Source: Acanthochlamys bracteata
Lineage: Eukaryota > Streptophyta > Magnoliopsida > Pandanales > Velloziaceae
NCBI GenBank assembly: GCA_019914995.1
Contig: CM034128.1
Location: 9,455,501 to 9,519,500, forward strand
Direction of reading: 5' to 3'
Length of the DNA stretch: 64,000 nt
A model generated the notes under the pieces. The model had not been told where the DNA came from. It searched no databases and saw nothing but the letters and a program-made list of their open reading frames with translations. Both the position numbers and the translations under genes were made by a program. Positions 51,446 through 64,000 of the stretch are shown in pieces. Numbering within the stretch: the stretch's first letter is position 1; every line of letters begins with the position of its first letter.

Positions 51446-54400
51446 ATGGCTACAGCTAAGCGCGCTTACAAGCTTCGTATCCTTTGATTTTTGTTTGTGA
51501 TTTTTTGGGTTCTTCCTTTTGGCTTTTGGAAAATGATTGGATATTGCTGAAGAAAAATGTGATTTTTTTGAAAGGGGTTGTGGTATTCCTTTGATTCTAT
51601 CAAGTTTTTAACGAAAAGGTTAGGATTTGAACTAGGATTTTTTTTATTTCTAATCTTTTTATGAGTTTCGAAGTAGAATGTGGCTCTAACAATGGGTTTT
51701 TGAAGAATAAAAATTTTGAAAATCTAATGTGGGTGATCAGGGAGAGTTTTTTTTTTCTCGTTTTTGATGCTTTCGATTGTCGAACAAGAACGAGAACAAC
51801 AAGATTAGACAATTTTGCTTTCGTGAAACTTTGGTGCCTTGATTTGTTTGAAATTAGAGGAGTTTGTGGCGCATTCGGCCAATGTCAACTGCTTGAAGAT
51901 TGGGAGGAGAACGTCAAGGGTTCTCGTGACAGGTGGAGAAGATCACAAAGTCAATCTTTGGGCCATTGGCAAACCAAATGCAATACTGGTAAGTTCCTTT
52001 CTGGCCTTCATGGACTACCGTAGTTTACTTGATTAGTACTACATATCCTGCTGAGATTCATTTGCTGCTAATATACATTATGAAGATAACTATTTGTGTA
52101 TTATCATGTTGGTTTGGAAAATACATGCAGAGCTTATCAGGCCATTCAAGTGGAGTTGAGTCTGTAAATTTTGACTCTTCTGAAGTATTAGTGGCTGCTG
52201 GAGCAGCCAGTGGGACAATAAAGTTGTGGGACTTGGAGGAGGCTAAGAGTATGCTCTTTTACCTAGCAGATATTTCCATTCTTTCAATTTATGTTGAAAC
52301 CATTATGCCCTCTGATGTAAAGTTGCATTTGTTCTTTCTTCGTGAAGTTATTCGAACATTAACAGGACATAGATCAAATTGCACTTCTGTTGATTTCCAC
52401 CCATTCGGAGAGTTTTTTGCTTCTGGATCATTGGATACCAACTTAAAGATCTGGGATATCAGGAGGAAAGGATGCATTCATACGTACAAGGGTCACACTC
52501 GAGGTGTCAATATGATAAGATTCACCCCTGATGGAAGGTGGGTTGTCTCTGGTGGTGAAGACAATGTTGTCAAGGTACATCCAGGATAATTCCTAAAGCT
52601 TTTCATTCTAATTACTTTATTCCAAGTATAGTGAAAATCTAATTGACAATATAAAGCTAAGTAATTTGTAACATACATATTAGCATTATATATGCTCCCC
52701 TCCTAAGAATGCAAGAAGATAGCTTTGTGTCTGAACTGAGTCTTTCTTTGAATTGAGAAGCTCTGGGATTTAACCGCTGGAAAGCTCTTACACGATTTCA
52801 AGTGCCACGAGGGTCAGATTCAGTGCATAGATTTCCATCCTCATGAGTTTCTACTGGCAACAGGTTAGTCATACGAGTAAAATGCATAATGATGTCGTTA
52901 TGAAACATAAGCTGCTTTTGCTTTATCTGCTGATAATAATTTAACAAATTCTATGGAAGTATTTGCAACTTGAAAGTACCTCTGATAGTACATAATCAAG
53001 ATCTTCTGATCTTCTTGGTTGCTATTAGATTAACTTCTAAGATGGGCACCCAACTTGCTGTTGAAATACAAGCTGATGTAAGCTTGAGTTGTTTGGTAAA
53101 TAGTAAATTATATCTGATATAAGGCTCAGCTTCACTTTGTTCTAGCCTTCAAGTCCGTCTAGGATAAAAATATCTTCCTATTCAATGCCTCCTTTAAGTG
53201 TCCTCACCACCGGTGGTAGGTACAACATATAATTGAAGCCTAAAAGATGTTTAGGCATGTATGCTTGGTGTTGCACAACCTTTATGGCAGCCTAGCTTTT
53301 TGTATTAAGGGAATATTGTGACCATATGGAAGTAATCTTCTATTCTTGTTTGCCCAAGGTTGCACCTATTTACACTGTATATATAGGTTGGACTAGGGAG
53401 ATCTTCCTACATTGTGCAGATGTGTGTATTCCTCTAAGCTACTGTATGCCTCAAAGTTTTACTTAATCCATTATGGGTCTTGTTAAGAATTTGATAGTAT
53501 CCTTAATTGATGCATTTTTTTTAATCATCCCATGGATGAAATTGTCGCTCAGCTCATAACACGCCAAGTCTTAGTTTTTTCAAATATCATTTAGCAATTG
53601 AATGTTTATACTCTTTTCACTCGGATAATTATTTACATCTCATATACAGGCTCAGCCGATAAAACTGTTAAATTCTGGGATCTTGAGACCTTTGAGTTGA
53701 TTGGCTCTATAGCGCCTGAGGTATGCATTTATCTCTGTTCTCTGGATATTATTTCAATGAGCAAATATACACCACTTTATTCATTCAAAACTCTAATCAG
53801 TACCATTACATGAGTATGGACTTGGAATTTGCATTACATTACCTAGTTAATCGTTGTAGTTTCATTTCTTTGGTTCCAGTGAAACTTTCTCATAGTGGCT
53901 TTGGGTCAGTTGTTGTGAGTAATGGCATACGTGGTTTATTCGAGAAAGAATTCATTAAAGATTGTCTGTTACTTTCTCCAGTCATTCTGAGATTAAACTG
54001 GTAGTTCACTGACATGCATGCCTGTTAGTTTAGTTTTGTTCATCATGTCAACCAGACCTTTGAAGTTGGTTTTTTGCTGCATATCTCTTGCTCCTTTTCC
54101 TTTCTGGAAGCAAGACGTGATTCATTGTAATCCTATCCCTTTATTATAGACAACTGGTGTACGTGCAATGGCGTTCAATCCAGATGGAAGAACACTGTTA
54201 TGCGGATTGCATGAGAGTCTCAAGGTACCTATTCCACCGTAACTGTTGAATATTGGATTATAGTTCACTGCAGTTTTGTCTAGTGGGACTAATTCATGTA
54301 TCCAGGTTTTCTCCTGGGAACCAATAAGATGTCATGATGCTGTGGATGTGGGATGGTCTAGACTGTCAGATCTGAATATCCATGAGGGCAAACTTCTTGG

Positions 54401-57400
54401 GTGCTCTTATAATCAGAGTTGTGTTGGAGTATGGGTTGTAGACATCTCGGTACGCTTGCATGCATTTAAGTTTCCTATGCTGATTATGGTCTTCATCCAG
54501 TTTTGATCACTGATAGAGGCTTATGCTGGTTTTACAGCGTATTGAACCTTATGCTGTTGGTAATGCTGCAAAATCAAATGGACATTCAGAAACAAAATCC
54601 ACGTTGAGTGGTGCATCTTTCCACAATGACCATAACATTAAGGCTACAATGGGAAGATTGTCGGTCTCAGATAATCTCGAAGCTTTCACAAAGGAGATTA
54701 AATCTGTACCATGTAAGTGGCGTATTTGCAATTTGAACATGGGAATATGGAATCACAGCTTCATATGCAATTCTCACACTCATTATAACTTGCTTTCACT
54801 GAAGCTTCTGGAAGACTATCAGTTTCACAGAACTCAGAACCTCTAGCTAAGGAAACAAGACATACAGCATGTAATTTAAACTTCTTCTGATTAGTTTACA
54901 TTATTGAAAAAAGTCCCTGCTGTTTATATCCATCTGTTTGCTTTTGTAATACCAGCTAGCGTGAGTCTCCCAGGAACTCCTCAGAGATTAGGATTGAGAA
55001 ATGGACATAAAACTCCATCAGCTACACTGACAGTCCATGGTGCAGCAGCCTTTAAAAAAACTTCATCAAGAAGCCACAGTGTATCTAGTCAGAATTTCAG
55101 CAAGTCTGATGTGATACCAGTAATAGTCCCTAGAACTAACTCAAGACCAGAATCATTCTCTGATTCTAGAAAAGAAACTAGTTCTGGAAGGACAGCATCA
55201 TACATTCATCCAAGGGTCACTGAAGCCAGGAAGTTATCTAGTGCCAGAGATGATTTAGATGCAGCTGATGCCTCCTGTCATTCCGGACCTTTTAGCAAGA
55301 AAAGCACAGAAACGAGTGAAGCTGTAGATCAGAATATATTTTCTTCTGGCAGTAATGTAAGCCAACCATTTACAACAGGTGAAAAAAACTTGCCCAATCA
55401 AAGCATTGGTATTGGAAAACTACGAATCCCTCGATCAGTGGAGCCAAGTCCGAGTTACACACAAGAGACCTGTATGTTTTAGTCTCATAAATATTGTCTT
55501 TTTTTGTTTTGGTAGTATAATAAAATTACCTTCGTCTGCATCTCTGCATGCTGTAACTTTAGTTTTAGTCTCCTTATTCTGGTTGTCTACATCTTGATCT
55601 TGACTACTATGTGTGTTTCCTACTGCTATAATATGCTGCATAGCTCACAATAAATTTTATCCTCTGAGGGTTCTATGGATCAAAGTATAGCTATACATGT
55701 TTTGGTTGATGTTGTTTAGAGTTTGGATTAGCTAACTGTCTGGTGTAGTACTATTTGCATAGGGACCCGACTTTCTTCCTTATCTACTCCACATTTAGGA
55801 GAAGTAGGTGCAATGCCTTAAACAAAATTAGGATAACATAAATATAAATTGCTTGAAGCAGAATTTTGGTTTCCTATTGTAATATGTGGCTTTTAATGAC
55901 TTCTCGATTAGTTTTTGCGCTTTTATGTGTATTCTCCTTAAGGTCACAGTGATTTCATATTTCTTTTTTATAAATCTTGATTGAAAGATTACCCAATTGT
56001 AGGAAGTTATTTGATGTTATAATTCCTACCTATTGAACTATTCTTGCTGCATCTTAGTTGCTCCTAAAACTTCTCCCTTTCATATATTCAGATGACATTA
56101 GATTATCCAAGCCAAGAGAACCATTCTTGATGGAGGTTCCCAGAGGAGGTATTGTTTCAGATGTCCTGCTTATTGGTTGCTAAATGCATGGAACTTATCT
56201 AACATCCAATTTACACATTGCAGGGAATTATACAGGAAGAACTAGATCACTTGTTGCTAACCGGGAGCGAGCAGAGTGTTCTCCTAGCATTGAAGGTCCT
56301 CCAAGCAGTGGTTCTTCTGATTCAATATCTGCTACCAGCTTCTCCTATACTTGGGTAAGTCTTCAATATTAGTTTTTATTGGTCGGTTACATCTGCTAAT
56401 ATAGTGTTCTCAGTTGTTGAATTTCTCTATTTATGTATCTCCAACTTATGACCAGAGGGAGCGGGCAAGATCTGTTGCAAAAGCAACAGTATCTGCTAGT
56501 GATGAAGATGCCATTGCTGATTTAATGGAACAGCACAATCAATTTTTGATATCCGCACAATCTCGCTTTACGAAATTACAGGTAAAGTTGTGATGCTTCA
56601 GCATTCAAAAACCCTAATATATTTACATGGGTGCAACTACGAGCAAAGTTCTTGTAACGCCTCTGTAGTTTTGCATTGAATGACTTCACATGCAGTCACA
56701 TTCTGTTCTCTTTTAGAAAGGATTATTTATGCCTTGCACATATGTGGCATTTGGTCTCCAATGCACCTCCCACTCTATTTTCACCATATCTTTCCAAAGA
56801 GCATTCGCCTGCTTCAAACATTTTCTTCTCCTGTTTTAACTATTGATCTAGTTTTAATTATTAATTTGGTGCCTGCTGAACTTGTGTAACTCACAGGTCA
56901 TTCAAAGACTTTGGGAAAGGAAGGATGTCAGAGGCGTCATTAGTGCAACGGAGAGAATGTCTGATTCTGCTGTAGGTATCATGTGGGACTTTTAAATGAG
57001 ATGTAGCAGGTGATGCTTATTAATGCATTTATTTAGTGTTTTATTCTGGTGCAGGTCTCAGCAGATATTGTTAGTGTTTTAATAGAAACTGATGTCATAA
57101 CACTGGATCTTTGTACTTCTCTCCTGCCTGTACTTGCAAAAGTTCTAGAAAGTAAGATGGATAGGTATGTATTGCGTTCAAGCTTAAGCAGTTCATTTTT
57201 AAGTAAATAAGTATCACAGAGATATTACTATTTTATGTTTTTTGTATGCTTCCTTGCATGTACAGTTCACTCAGTCTAACTATCATATTTCTATTATGTA
57301 TATCTGTAGCTTGTAGCATACAATTCACAAGGGCTGTAGAAGCTGTCATCTATACCTTCTTAGAGTATCTCAAGTGGGGGGAGATCTTCTTACCCATTTT

Positions 57401-58137
57401 TTATATTTGTGGACCTTTTCTTTTAAACTTGATAAGCGCCACCGAACTTGCTCTCTTTGAAAGCAATGTGCTCTTTTGTTTTTACTATAATTAGATCTTC
57501 TTTAGATGCATTGGTGAAGGTTTCTTACTCATTGCTACTTTTGTCTATACCCTAATCACCTGTATTGCTTCAGTTTAGAACGTCACGCTTATTAGCCTGT
57601 ACGTAGTTGATTTCTCACTCCATATTCTTGTTCAGGCATTTGGCTGTTACTTTGGGGATGCTACTTAAACTTGTCAGAACTTTTGGGCCTGTGATTCATT
57701 CAACCCTATCTGCAGGTCCATCTGTTGGTGTGGACCTTCAAGCAGAAGAGAGGTGCCGCTTCTATTTCTTCTAAACTGTCAAAATGCTGGCCGGGACCTG
57801 TCTGCATGTCTAGAACATAAGTTTCATTTTCCTTGTTTTAAGACTGCTTTGATTTGGTTTTTTTACCACAGGTTAGAAAAATGTAACGCATGCTTTGTCG
57901 AGCTGGAGAAAGTGAAGAAGGCTCTGCCTCTTTTAACAAGGTATGGTATCTGATTTCCCACTAGAATGGAATGCTCAGGCTCTTCATTGGTATGTTTATT
58001 TTGAGTCAATGCTTCTAATAGAGTAATAAACAATAATACTAGTCTCTGAGAGTTTCTTTTCTATTTTGTTCTTCAGAAGAGGAGGGTCAATTGCAAAATC
58101 TGCACAAGAACTCAACCTTGCACTCGAAGAAGTGTGA
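51446..58137 (+). CDS. KTN80: Katanin p80 WD40 subunit (KTN80)
   Basis: Nineteen exons rebuild to 800 residues: 51446-51476, 51858-51988, 52131-52248, 52348-52574, 52761-52863, 53650-53720, 54150-54224, 54306-54449, 54538-54712, 54805-54870, 54956-55471, 56092-56148, 56224-56354, 56456-56581, 56897-56971, 57055-57164, 57636-57752, 57872-57940 and 58077-58137. The first ~300 residues are WD40 repeats ([72 protein letters not shown]). A Ser-rich disordered linker follows (exons 9-13), and the last ~185 residues are the con80 domain ([50 protein letters not shown]) that binds the p60 ATPase. The complex severs microtubules at crossovers and branch points in the cell cortex. Exon 1 is only 31 coding bases. 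No lesion is seen. Confidence 0.94.
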
Positions 58138-59274
58138 GTGATTACTAACTCCTTGACATAATTCTCATAGTTAGAGATTCTAGTGAAGCAGTCGTTGTTC
58201 TTGTTCCTGCCAGTCAGTCTCCTTGTAAAAAGAAAAAGAAAACACTATTCAAACAGCTTTCTAGCCCATTTCTGCTAGCTAAGCTTGTTTGTGACAGCAC
58301 AGGAAAGTTCCCCCTCGTTATGTCCTGTACATGCTAACCCAATCGTCACCTTCCTACCGACTAGAAAGAGTATAGAAGGCTTGTAGCCATCACGATGACA
58401 CAAAGTAGCAGCAGTTGCAAAGAGAGATCACCACCGTGGTTGAATGGATTCCGGCAACACATGCTATACTATTGCTAACCTCACACTCAGATGCCATTTT
58501 TATTTTGTAACACTGCTAGTTGGAGCATGAAATTTATTTGTATTTTAAATAGATTTTAAAGAGACATGTCCACATTTGTCAGGCTATGGTAACCTCATTT
58601 CTTTAAAATGTTATGTGAAGAAAAAAGGAATGTTTGCTTGAGTTTGCCATTGTTTGCAAAATCAACTGATCGCTGCCGAAGTGCAGCTTTTCAGGTCTGT
58701 TGTTTCTAGTACATGCAAGCTCTAATCCAGAAAACCGCACAGCTGATGCTGAGCATGCAGTCCCAAATGCCAACATTTTCACTGGAATTTTGGAATACGT
58801 CACTCTCTTCTGTGAACTATACAGCAGTGGATCTAGTTATAGTTGCAGGTCTTACAAGTAAACTTGTGTCAAGAGAAAGCTACTAACTGAGTTATTTCTT
58901 TTGTTCTTTTGATGCAGTTTTGTAAGTTGTCAAAACTTGCCATGTATGGCTATGCAAAAATTTCTGTAGAAAATGCAGATACCAAAAAACTGTTACAGGA
59001 GCTCTTGCCAGTAAAATGCTAACAATCTCAAAAAGATTACACTCATTAACTTGTCGGTTAGCATTCTCATAATTTAACCAATATGAATACTTTGTGGAGT
59101 GTGGACATATTTCTGCACTCAACCCTCATAATTCAAAGACTTTAAGCTCCAGCGTTATCATCTATAATCTGCAAAGAAGTTACTATCCACAACACCAGAT
59201 ATTAATTTCTGACTGCAAAGGAATGACTTGTTGGCTATGCCTCGCTAGCTCCTTAAAAAGTAAAATGCTCACTT
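58138..59274. other. Convergent region between KTN80 and UTP23
   Basis: 3' untranslated DNA of both genes. No repeat, RNA or coding signal is recognised. Confidence 0.5.
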
Positions 59275-61134
59275 TCAATCTGCATGCACTTGTTCCTTAT
59301 CAAACCTCTTCCTTATCCTGATTCTCTTCTGCTTTCCTGTACCTTCCTTACTATCCTGCTTTAAAGGCAACACAGTGTAAAAACTTCCATTCCCAAACAT
59401 ATCTAGGCATCACATTCACGTTGACGAGAGGCGTGAAATGAATAGCCAAAAACAATAAGAATAGAATATCTATAGCGTTACCTGACTCTGAGGAGCCGGG
59501 GGTTGTTTCTTCCCTTTCCTTTTCAAACATGAAAGTGGGTTTGGGCCCTAGAAATTTCAGTTTGATGCATGTTAGAATAGTGTCAATGACTCCATATATA
59601 TAGCTTATCTTAGAGAACAACTATAAATAACTACTATTTCTGACATTTCAAGACCCATTTCAAGCATTGGCATTTCGGTTGCACTTTAACAGTTCAAACT
59701 CGGGGTATAAGATTAGTAACTTTAATTAGAGTGCATCTCTGCTAACAACTTTCTAACAAACACAACCAAGTGAAAAAAAGGTGGCCAATCCTAAGAGAAG
59801 TCTGAATATAATCTTTTAATGCTCAATAATTTAAGTGAATCTCCAGTTATTTTCCTAGCAGCCTTTTCCAAGGAATTGTTTCTTAGTTTTATACAGTCAA
59901 TATATCCTAGAATCTTAGAAATTTAAAATATCCTAGAATCTTAGAAATTTAAAATATGTTAGTGCTTCTCAACGTGAAGGAACTAGAAACGACTGAATCG
60001 TACCTTGGCTCTCTTTCTTTTGAATTTAGTTCTATCTGACACTCCAAGATTGTTCTTTAAAATAGCAGGACTCTTCATGCTTGTGTCAGTTTCAGCTTCA
60101 TCCCAATCACTGTCCTCATCAGGCAACTCAGTGATATGATCTATCAATTTGTCCTTTATCTTATGCAATTTCTGGTATTCGGATTCACTGATGTGCATGC
60201 GCTTCTCTTCCATTGATCTGGCAAAGTGGCGTTGGTGTTCTGATGGTTGCACAATATGCAGAGATGTCCTGAGAGCATAGATCAAAGGAATGCCCGGTAT
60301 CTGCAAAGGGGGAAGTGTCATTCACGATTTCACAGAAAGAACTCTATTTAAAAAATGTCTTAAGCAGTTTAAAACTGATGGTTTAGCTAATTAAGAAGAA
60401 GAGTTAGAGAAATTTAAGTCATAAAGTGAAATTATTCCAATCCGATATTTTGAATTCAGCAACAAATATATAGACTTAATACTTGGCACGTAACAATTCA
60501 GCAACAATTATTTCAACTCTTATACACTTGCCACATAATAACATTACCTTGTTCCAAGAATTACCATTTTCTTGTCAAGAAAATCCTTAAACTAATCCAG
60601 TAAAATCCTATTTTCCCACATATTAATACTTGCGAACAGAAAAGAGAGATAATAACCTGTCCCAGTGTTTCCCGGATATCAGCGTCCTGCGTTGCAACAA
60701 AAAAGTGCTCTGGATTTCCATCACCAACTACCGACTGGATACAGTTAGTAGCACTCACAACCTTCTCATGCTCGCATCTCGCCGTCGGTAGCTTCTGAGC
60801 CTCCTTCAACGTTTCCCAAAAACCTTCCCTTTTCAACTCCGCATTAATACACCTGTTCAAAACTCCAATCTTTCCAATTCATTCAAATCAAATCCCAAAT
60901 TCGGAAAAACGATTGAAATCTTTTAAAAGTTTATGATTACTTTGAAGTGGAAGGAAGGAACCGAGCGGAGAGCTGACGAGAGAGTGCATCAGCAGGTGAA
61001 GAAGGCAAGCCATTGGAGATAAGATGGTGAGTGAATGAGCCATCACAGAGAACTTTGTAAGGTTCTCGAAATCCATAGCATGATTGGTAAAATCGAAGAG
61101 TTTTTCGGTGGCGCCGCTGCTTCTTCACCTTCAT
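59275..61134 (-). CDS. UTP23: rRNA-processing protein UTP23 homologue (PIN-like, small-subunit processome)
   Basis: Five exons on the minus strand: 61134-60941, 60852-60657, 60300-60004, 59547-59482 and 59355-59275, giving 277 residues. The start MKVKKQRRHRKTLRFYQSCYGFREPYKVLCDGSF is the Fcf1/Utp23 family opening. It continues with KCINAEL...ARCEHEK...ATNCI (a Cys/Cys/His/Cys set as in the UTP23 zinc site), FFVATQDADIRETL, and IPGIPLIYALRTSLHIVQPSE. The second half is a basic tail (KFKRKRAKGPNPLSCLKRKGKKQPP). UTP23 is a nucleolar factor needed for early 18S rRNA processing. It has a PIN fold but is usually catalytically degenerate. The last exon (DSKEGTGKQKRIRIRKRF...) is assigned by phase and its Lys/Arg content and is less certain than the others. 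Confidence 0.88.
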
Positions 61135-62081
61135 TCTTTCTACCTCTCCGCCGCAGACCGCTGCCGCCGCTTGTCTTGTTGCTTCTCTGCGATGCTCGTG
61201 CTCGGTGGTAGGAGCAGAAGAAGCTTTATTGGGCCTTCATAGATTGGGCTTATTTATAGGCTCTGAGGATTAGTCTTTATCTGGGTCTGAAACTGTGTTA
61301 GGCCGAGATAAGTTTTTGTCGGGCCAACATAAGCAAGTTGTTGTCCAACACCTCCAACATATTCTTTCAATTACACGAATTTTTTTTTAATCAAATTTTG
61401 AATTCAAATATATTTATATTTCAATTATCCAAATTTATCGATTGAAAGCATCTCTATCTTATTTTTTTGAATTTAATTCCACCAAATTTAACTTCATGTA
61501 ACCCACTTACTTCATCCCAATTGAAATACAACCTTCCGTGCAATAAAATTAAAGAACTTAAAAGTAAGTAAATTACTTTGAAGTGGTCCATTAAATTTCC
61601 ACTCTAATACTTTGCTTAATAGATCAATATATCCTTCTTATAAAATCAAGCATCTAAATTTCCACTCGCTACTTTGTAGTTTGAACAAAAACATTTGAGA
61701 AGAACCTTGTGCAAAAAATTTGTGCTAATATAACATTTGGCAAAATCCAATCTAGAGGTCCCATATGGAGAATGCAAAACAGCAAGAGCTACTTACTTAA
61801 ATAAATATAATAAATAAAGAAATAACAATATAAGTCTATGGGTCCCACCGATCCCACAAATTTTCAAAAGCAAGAACCAAAGAGTCAAACAGTCTCCACT
61901 TTTCCACGGATCAATTATGGGTCCCACAAATCACGCTGCGCAAATTTTTTTCGATTCTGTTCTCTTCATTTTCTTTCTCTATCTCTCGTGTTCCGTTCGA
62001 TTCTTTTTCCTCCGTCGCCCCATCTCGGTGACGAAAAGGTGGCCAGAAAGTGACCAAACGTGAAAACCCTCACCGGTGGCA
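61135..62081. other. Shared 5' region of the divergent UTP23 (-) and DUF707 (+) genes
   Basis: 947 bases between start codons. About 61370-61480 resembles the left part of the Tourist-like family seen at 26837 and 50484 (TTTTTTAATCAAATTTTGAATTC), without a clear right end. The last ~150 bases before 62082 are CT-rich leader. Confidence 0.45.
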
Positions 62082-62486
62082 ATGAAGAAGAAGGCGTCCC
62101 TTGGTCTGGTCACTTTTTTAGGTGCACTTATTTTGTTTGTTACCAGGCGCATCCAATTGGAACAAATTAAGGTTCATAGAAATGTATTTCCATTTCTCTA
62201 TCTTTGTTGTTTTTTCTTCTTTATCTTCTTTAGTTTAGAATGAAAAGATTGTTTTTCTTTCTTTTATTTTGAATTATTAGACGGAAACAAGTGACAAGAA
62301 GGAGATGGAGCTGGGAGAGGTAAAGAAAGATTAAACTTTTTTGTTGTTTGTTGGTTGCATTGGTTTGTCTGTTGATTTGCTGGGTATTTTTTAGAGAAAA
62401 TTGAGAACAACATTGAGGGAGCTGCCTCGAGGAATTGTGGAATCAACTTCAGATATGGAGATGAAACCGTTATGGGAGAGGCCAAG
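62082..62486 (+). CDS. DUF707 family protein, first three exons (gene runs off the right edge)
   Basis: Exons 62082-62171, 62281-62319 and 62395-62486 join in frame to 73 codons. The start encodes a short cytosolic stretch and one membrane anchor (GLVTFLGALILFV), then a charged stem, then LPRGIVESTSDMEMKPLWERP. The last phrase matches the conserved region just ahead of the DUF707 domain in plant proteins (annotated in databases as lysine-ketoglutarate reductase trans-splicing related), where a Golgi-type single-pass anchor is also usual. The biochemical role of the family is unknown; a glycosyltransferase-like function has been supposed. Exon 3 ends CCAAG|GTTAAA. No DUF707 core exon is found to 64000, so intron 3 is longer than 1.5 kb or the gene is broken here. 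Confidence 0.6.
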
Positions 62487-64000
62487 GTTAAAAGTATAAC
62501 CTCATTTCTCCATGAGCCGGGATAGCTAAGTTTTTCATTGTTTTTAATCTGTTCTTTTTATTTTAATTTAAAGTTAGTTTTTGGTTACTCTAAATTATTG
62601 TATCCAGCATTTCTTTGTTGAGCTATTAAGGAATGAGTAATAGAACTTTTAGGGAGCTTATGTGGTCAATTGTCAGTATGTTTTTCTAAGTAGCCGAGTT
62701 GTATAGATGGATACAAGTAGTTTCTTTGATTAGTGCGAGGTAAGGAAATGAACGTAATTCGAATGGTTCGGGCATTATGATTCCGTAGCAATTATGTAGT
62801 CAGAGAAGACAGTTGCGAGGCTAGCCTTCTGTGAATGATTTATGACCTTTCACTTTGAGCTCTTAATTCTGATCATGTCTTGTGTTGAGGTAGTTATGTG
62901 ATGACTATGTAGATCAAAGTCGATGAGCGAATGGCGCGTAAATTGGAAACAGTGGACCAGTAAGAAGGACAGAAAGGAGTAGGTTTGATGCGGACAAAGC
63001 ATTTAGACTTGTTACATCTTTGTTTAGGAAACCTAATTGTGTAAAGACATGTAGGAACTTTTGATTATTGTAGACGACAAAGATATTTGATGTTTAAAGG
63101 GTTGGAGATACATGAACCGTGACTGATAATGTAGCACTTATTAGACATATTGTGTGCGCTCGAGAGGAGTGTATCATTACAGTGATATTTTATACTGCTG
63201 TAACATCATTACCGCACTATAGAAGTAATAAGGCTTTTACGTAGCTGTCATGGCTAACCAATGCTTGGAGAAGTTGGGGTGCCTGGAAAAGGCAACTGTT
63301 GTACCTGAACTGGTTTGTTCTTCAATTTGACCTGGTTGTAGTAAAACGGCTACCACCTTGACAAAATTGCGAATGTGGCCCCAATTTGTAAACATTATTC
63401 GGATACATTGTCACCATATACAGAGTTAATTGAATAATTGACACCAAACTTGGTGGTCAAAGTCCTTCCTTTTGTGGGTCGATGACGGCTCTCCAGGAAA
63501 TCTACCGACTTTGGATTTCGTTCTTTCTAAGTTTATTAGACACTGGCAATAAATCTGGAAAATATCGCCAGAAATTTATTTTCAAATTTATGGGGTTTCT
63601 TTGTACTTAAATAGCTCTGCTAGCATTGATTTTATTACTCAGACTTGGTTATTGTTTTGAGTATATTTTGAAGGAGTTCTCCTCATTGTTTGCTTTATGT
63701 TGTTCTTGTGCCTTCGTCCTATTCTTATCTCAAACACGACTAGGTTTGAAATCAGTATTATAGGTTTCTACAATCCGCTATGTACTTGTATGTAGTATAC
63801 AGACCATGACTTGTTTTCATTCAGATACATCTATAAAATGTGAAGATATATACAATAGTAATGCAAATTTGACTCTAATCTTCTACTAACTTTAATTAAA
63901 GTCCAGTGATCTTTTCAAGCAGTTAGAACAGCCAAACTAGTTAGTCGTTGCTTTCTTCTAGTCAGGTTGTTGTAGATCTAAAAAATTTGTGTAGAGGGAA
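62487..64000 (+). other. Intron 3 of the DUF707 gene, or intergenic DNA
   Basis: Mixed-composition DNA with no recognisable exon, repeat end or RNA gene on either strand. I looked for the DUF707 core blocks (AVGIKQK, FHYDG, NQTKWWFAKRFLHP, LWDEDLG) and did not see them. Confidence 0.4.

Overview
The window is nuclear DNA of a flowering plant. Every gene has angiosperm homologues (SUC3/SUT2-type sucrose carrier, light-dependent protochlorophyllide oxidoreductase, PLS-type PPR protein, plastid SufD). The genes have many short exons with GT-AG introns, and AT-rich intergenic DNA is full of small non-autonomous transposons. Weak GC bias in the exons argues against a grass; I cannot name the species.

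Layout, left to right: first exon of a clathrin light chain (-, runs off the left edge); plastid SufD (-); a decayed prolyl 4-hydroxylase (+); a 14-exon SUC3/SUT2 sucrose transporter carrying a -1/+1 indel pair (+); three tandem protochlorophyllide oxidoreductase (POR) copies, all disrupted (+); a PPR gene (+); PIG-L-type GlcNAc-PI de-N-acetylase (+); splicing factor SF3B2 (-); ALIX/BRO1 (+); katanin p80/KTN80 (+); UTP23 (-); and the first three exons of a DUF707 gene (+, runs off the right edge). I rebuilt exon chains by hand from splice sites and conserved protein. SufD (3 exons), PIG-L (10), SF3B2 (18), ALIX (8), KTN80 (19) and UTP23 (5) all stay in frame from start to stop.

The main oddity is that the five lesioned gene copies (P4H, SUT2, POR x3) are consecutive, from about 8.9 to 30.1 kb, while all genes on both sides are clean. 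Several lesions are one-base losses in short homopolymers. The block is therefore either a local stretch of genes under relaxed selection or a locally poor consensus, and raw reads would decide which.

The genes are housekeeping functions with no operon-like logic. The structural features of note are two divergent gene pairs with short shared 5' regions (SF3B2/ALIX and UTP23/DUF707), a convergent pair (KTN80/UTP23), a duplicated POR promoter, hAT-like elements with recognisable 8-bp target duplications, and Tourist-like elements with GGGCGTGTTT ends. I found no tRNA, rRNA, CRISPR or intact transposase gene, and no clear candidate for a new multi-gene system.
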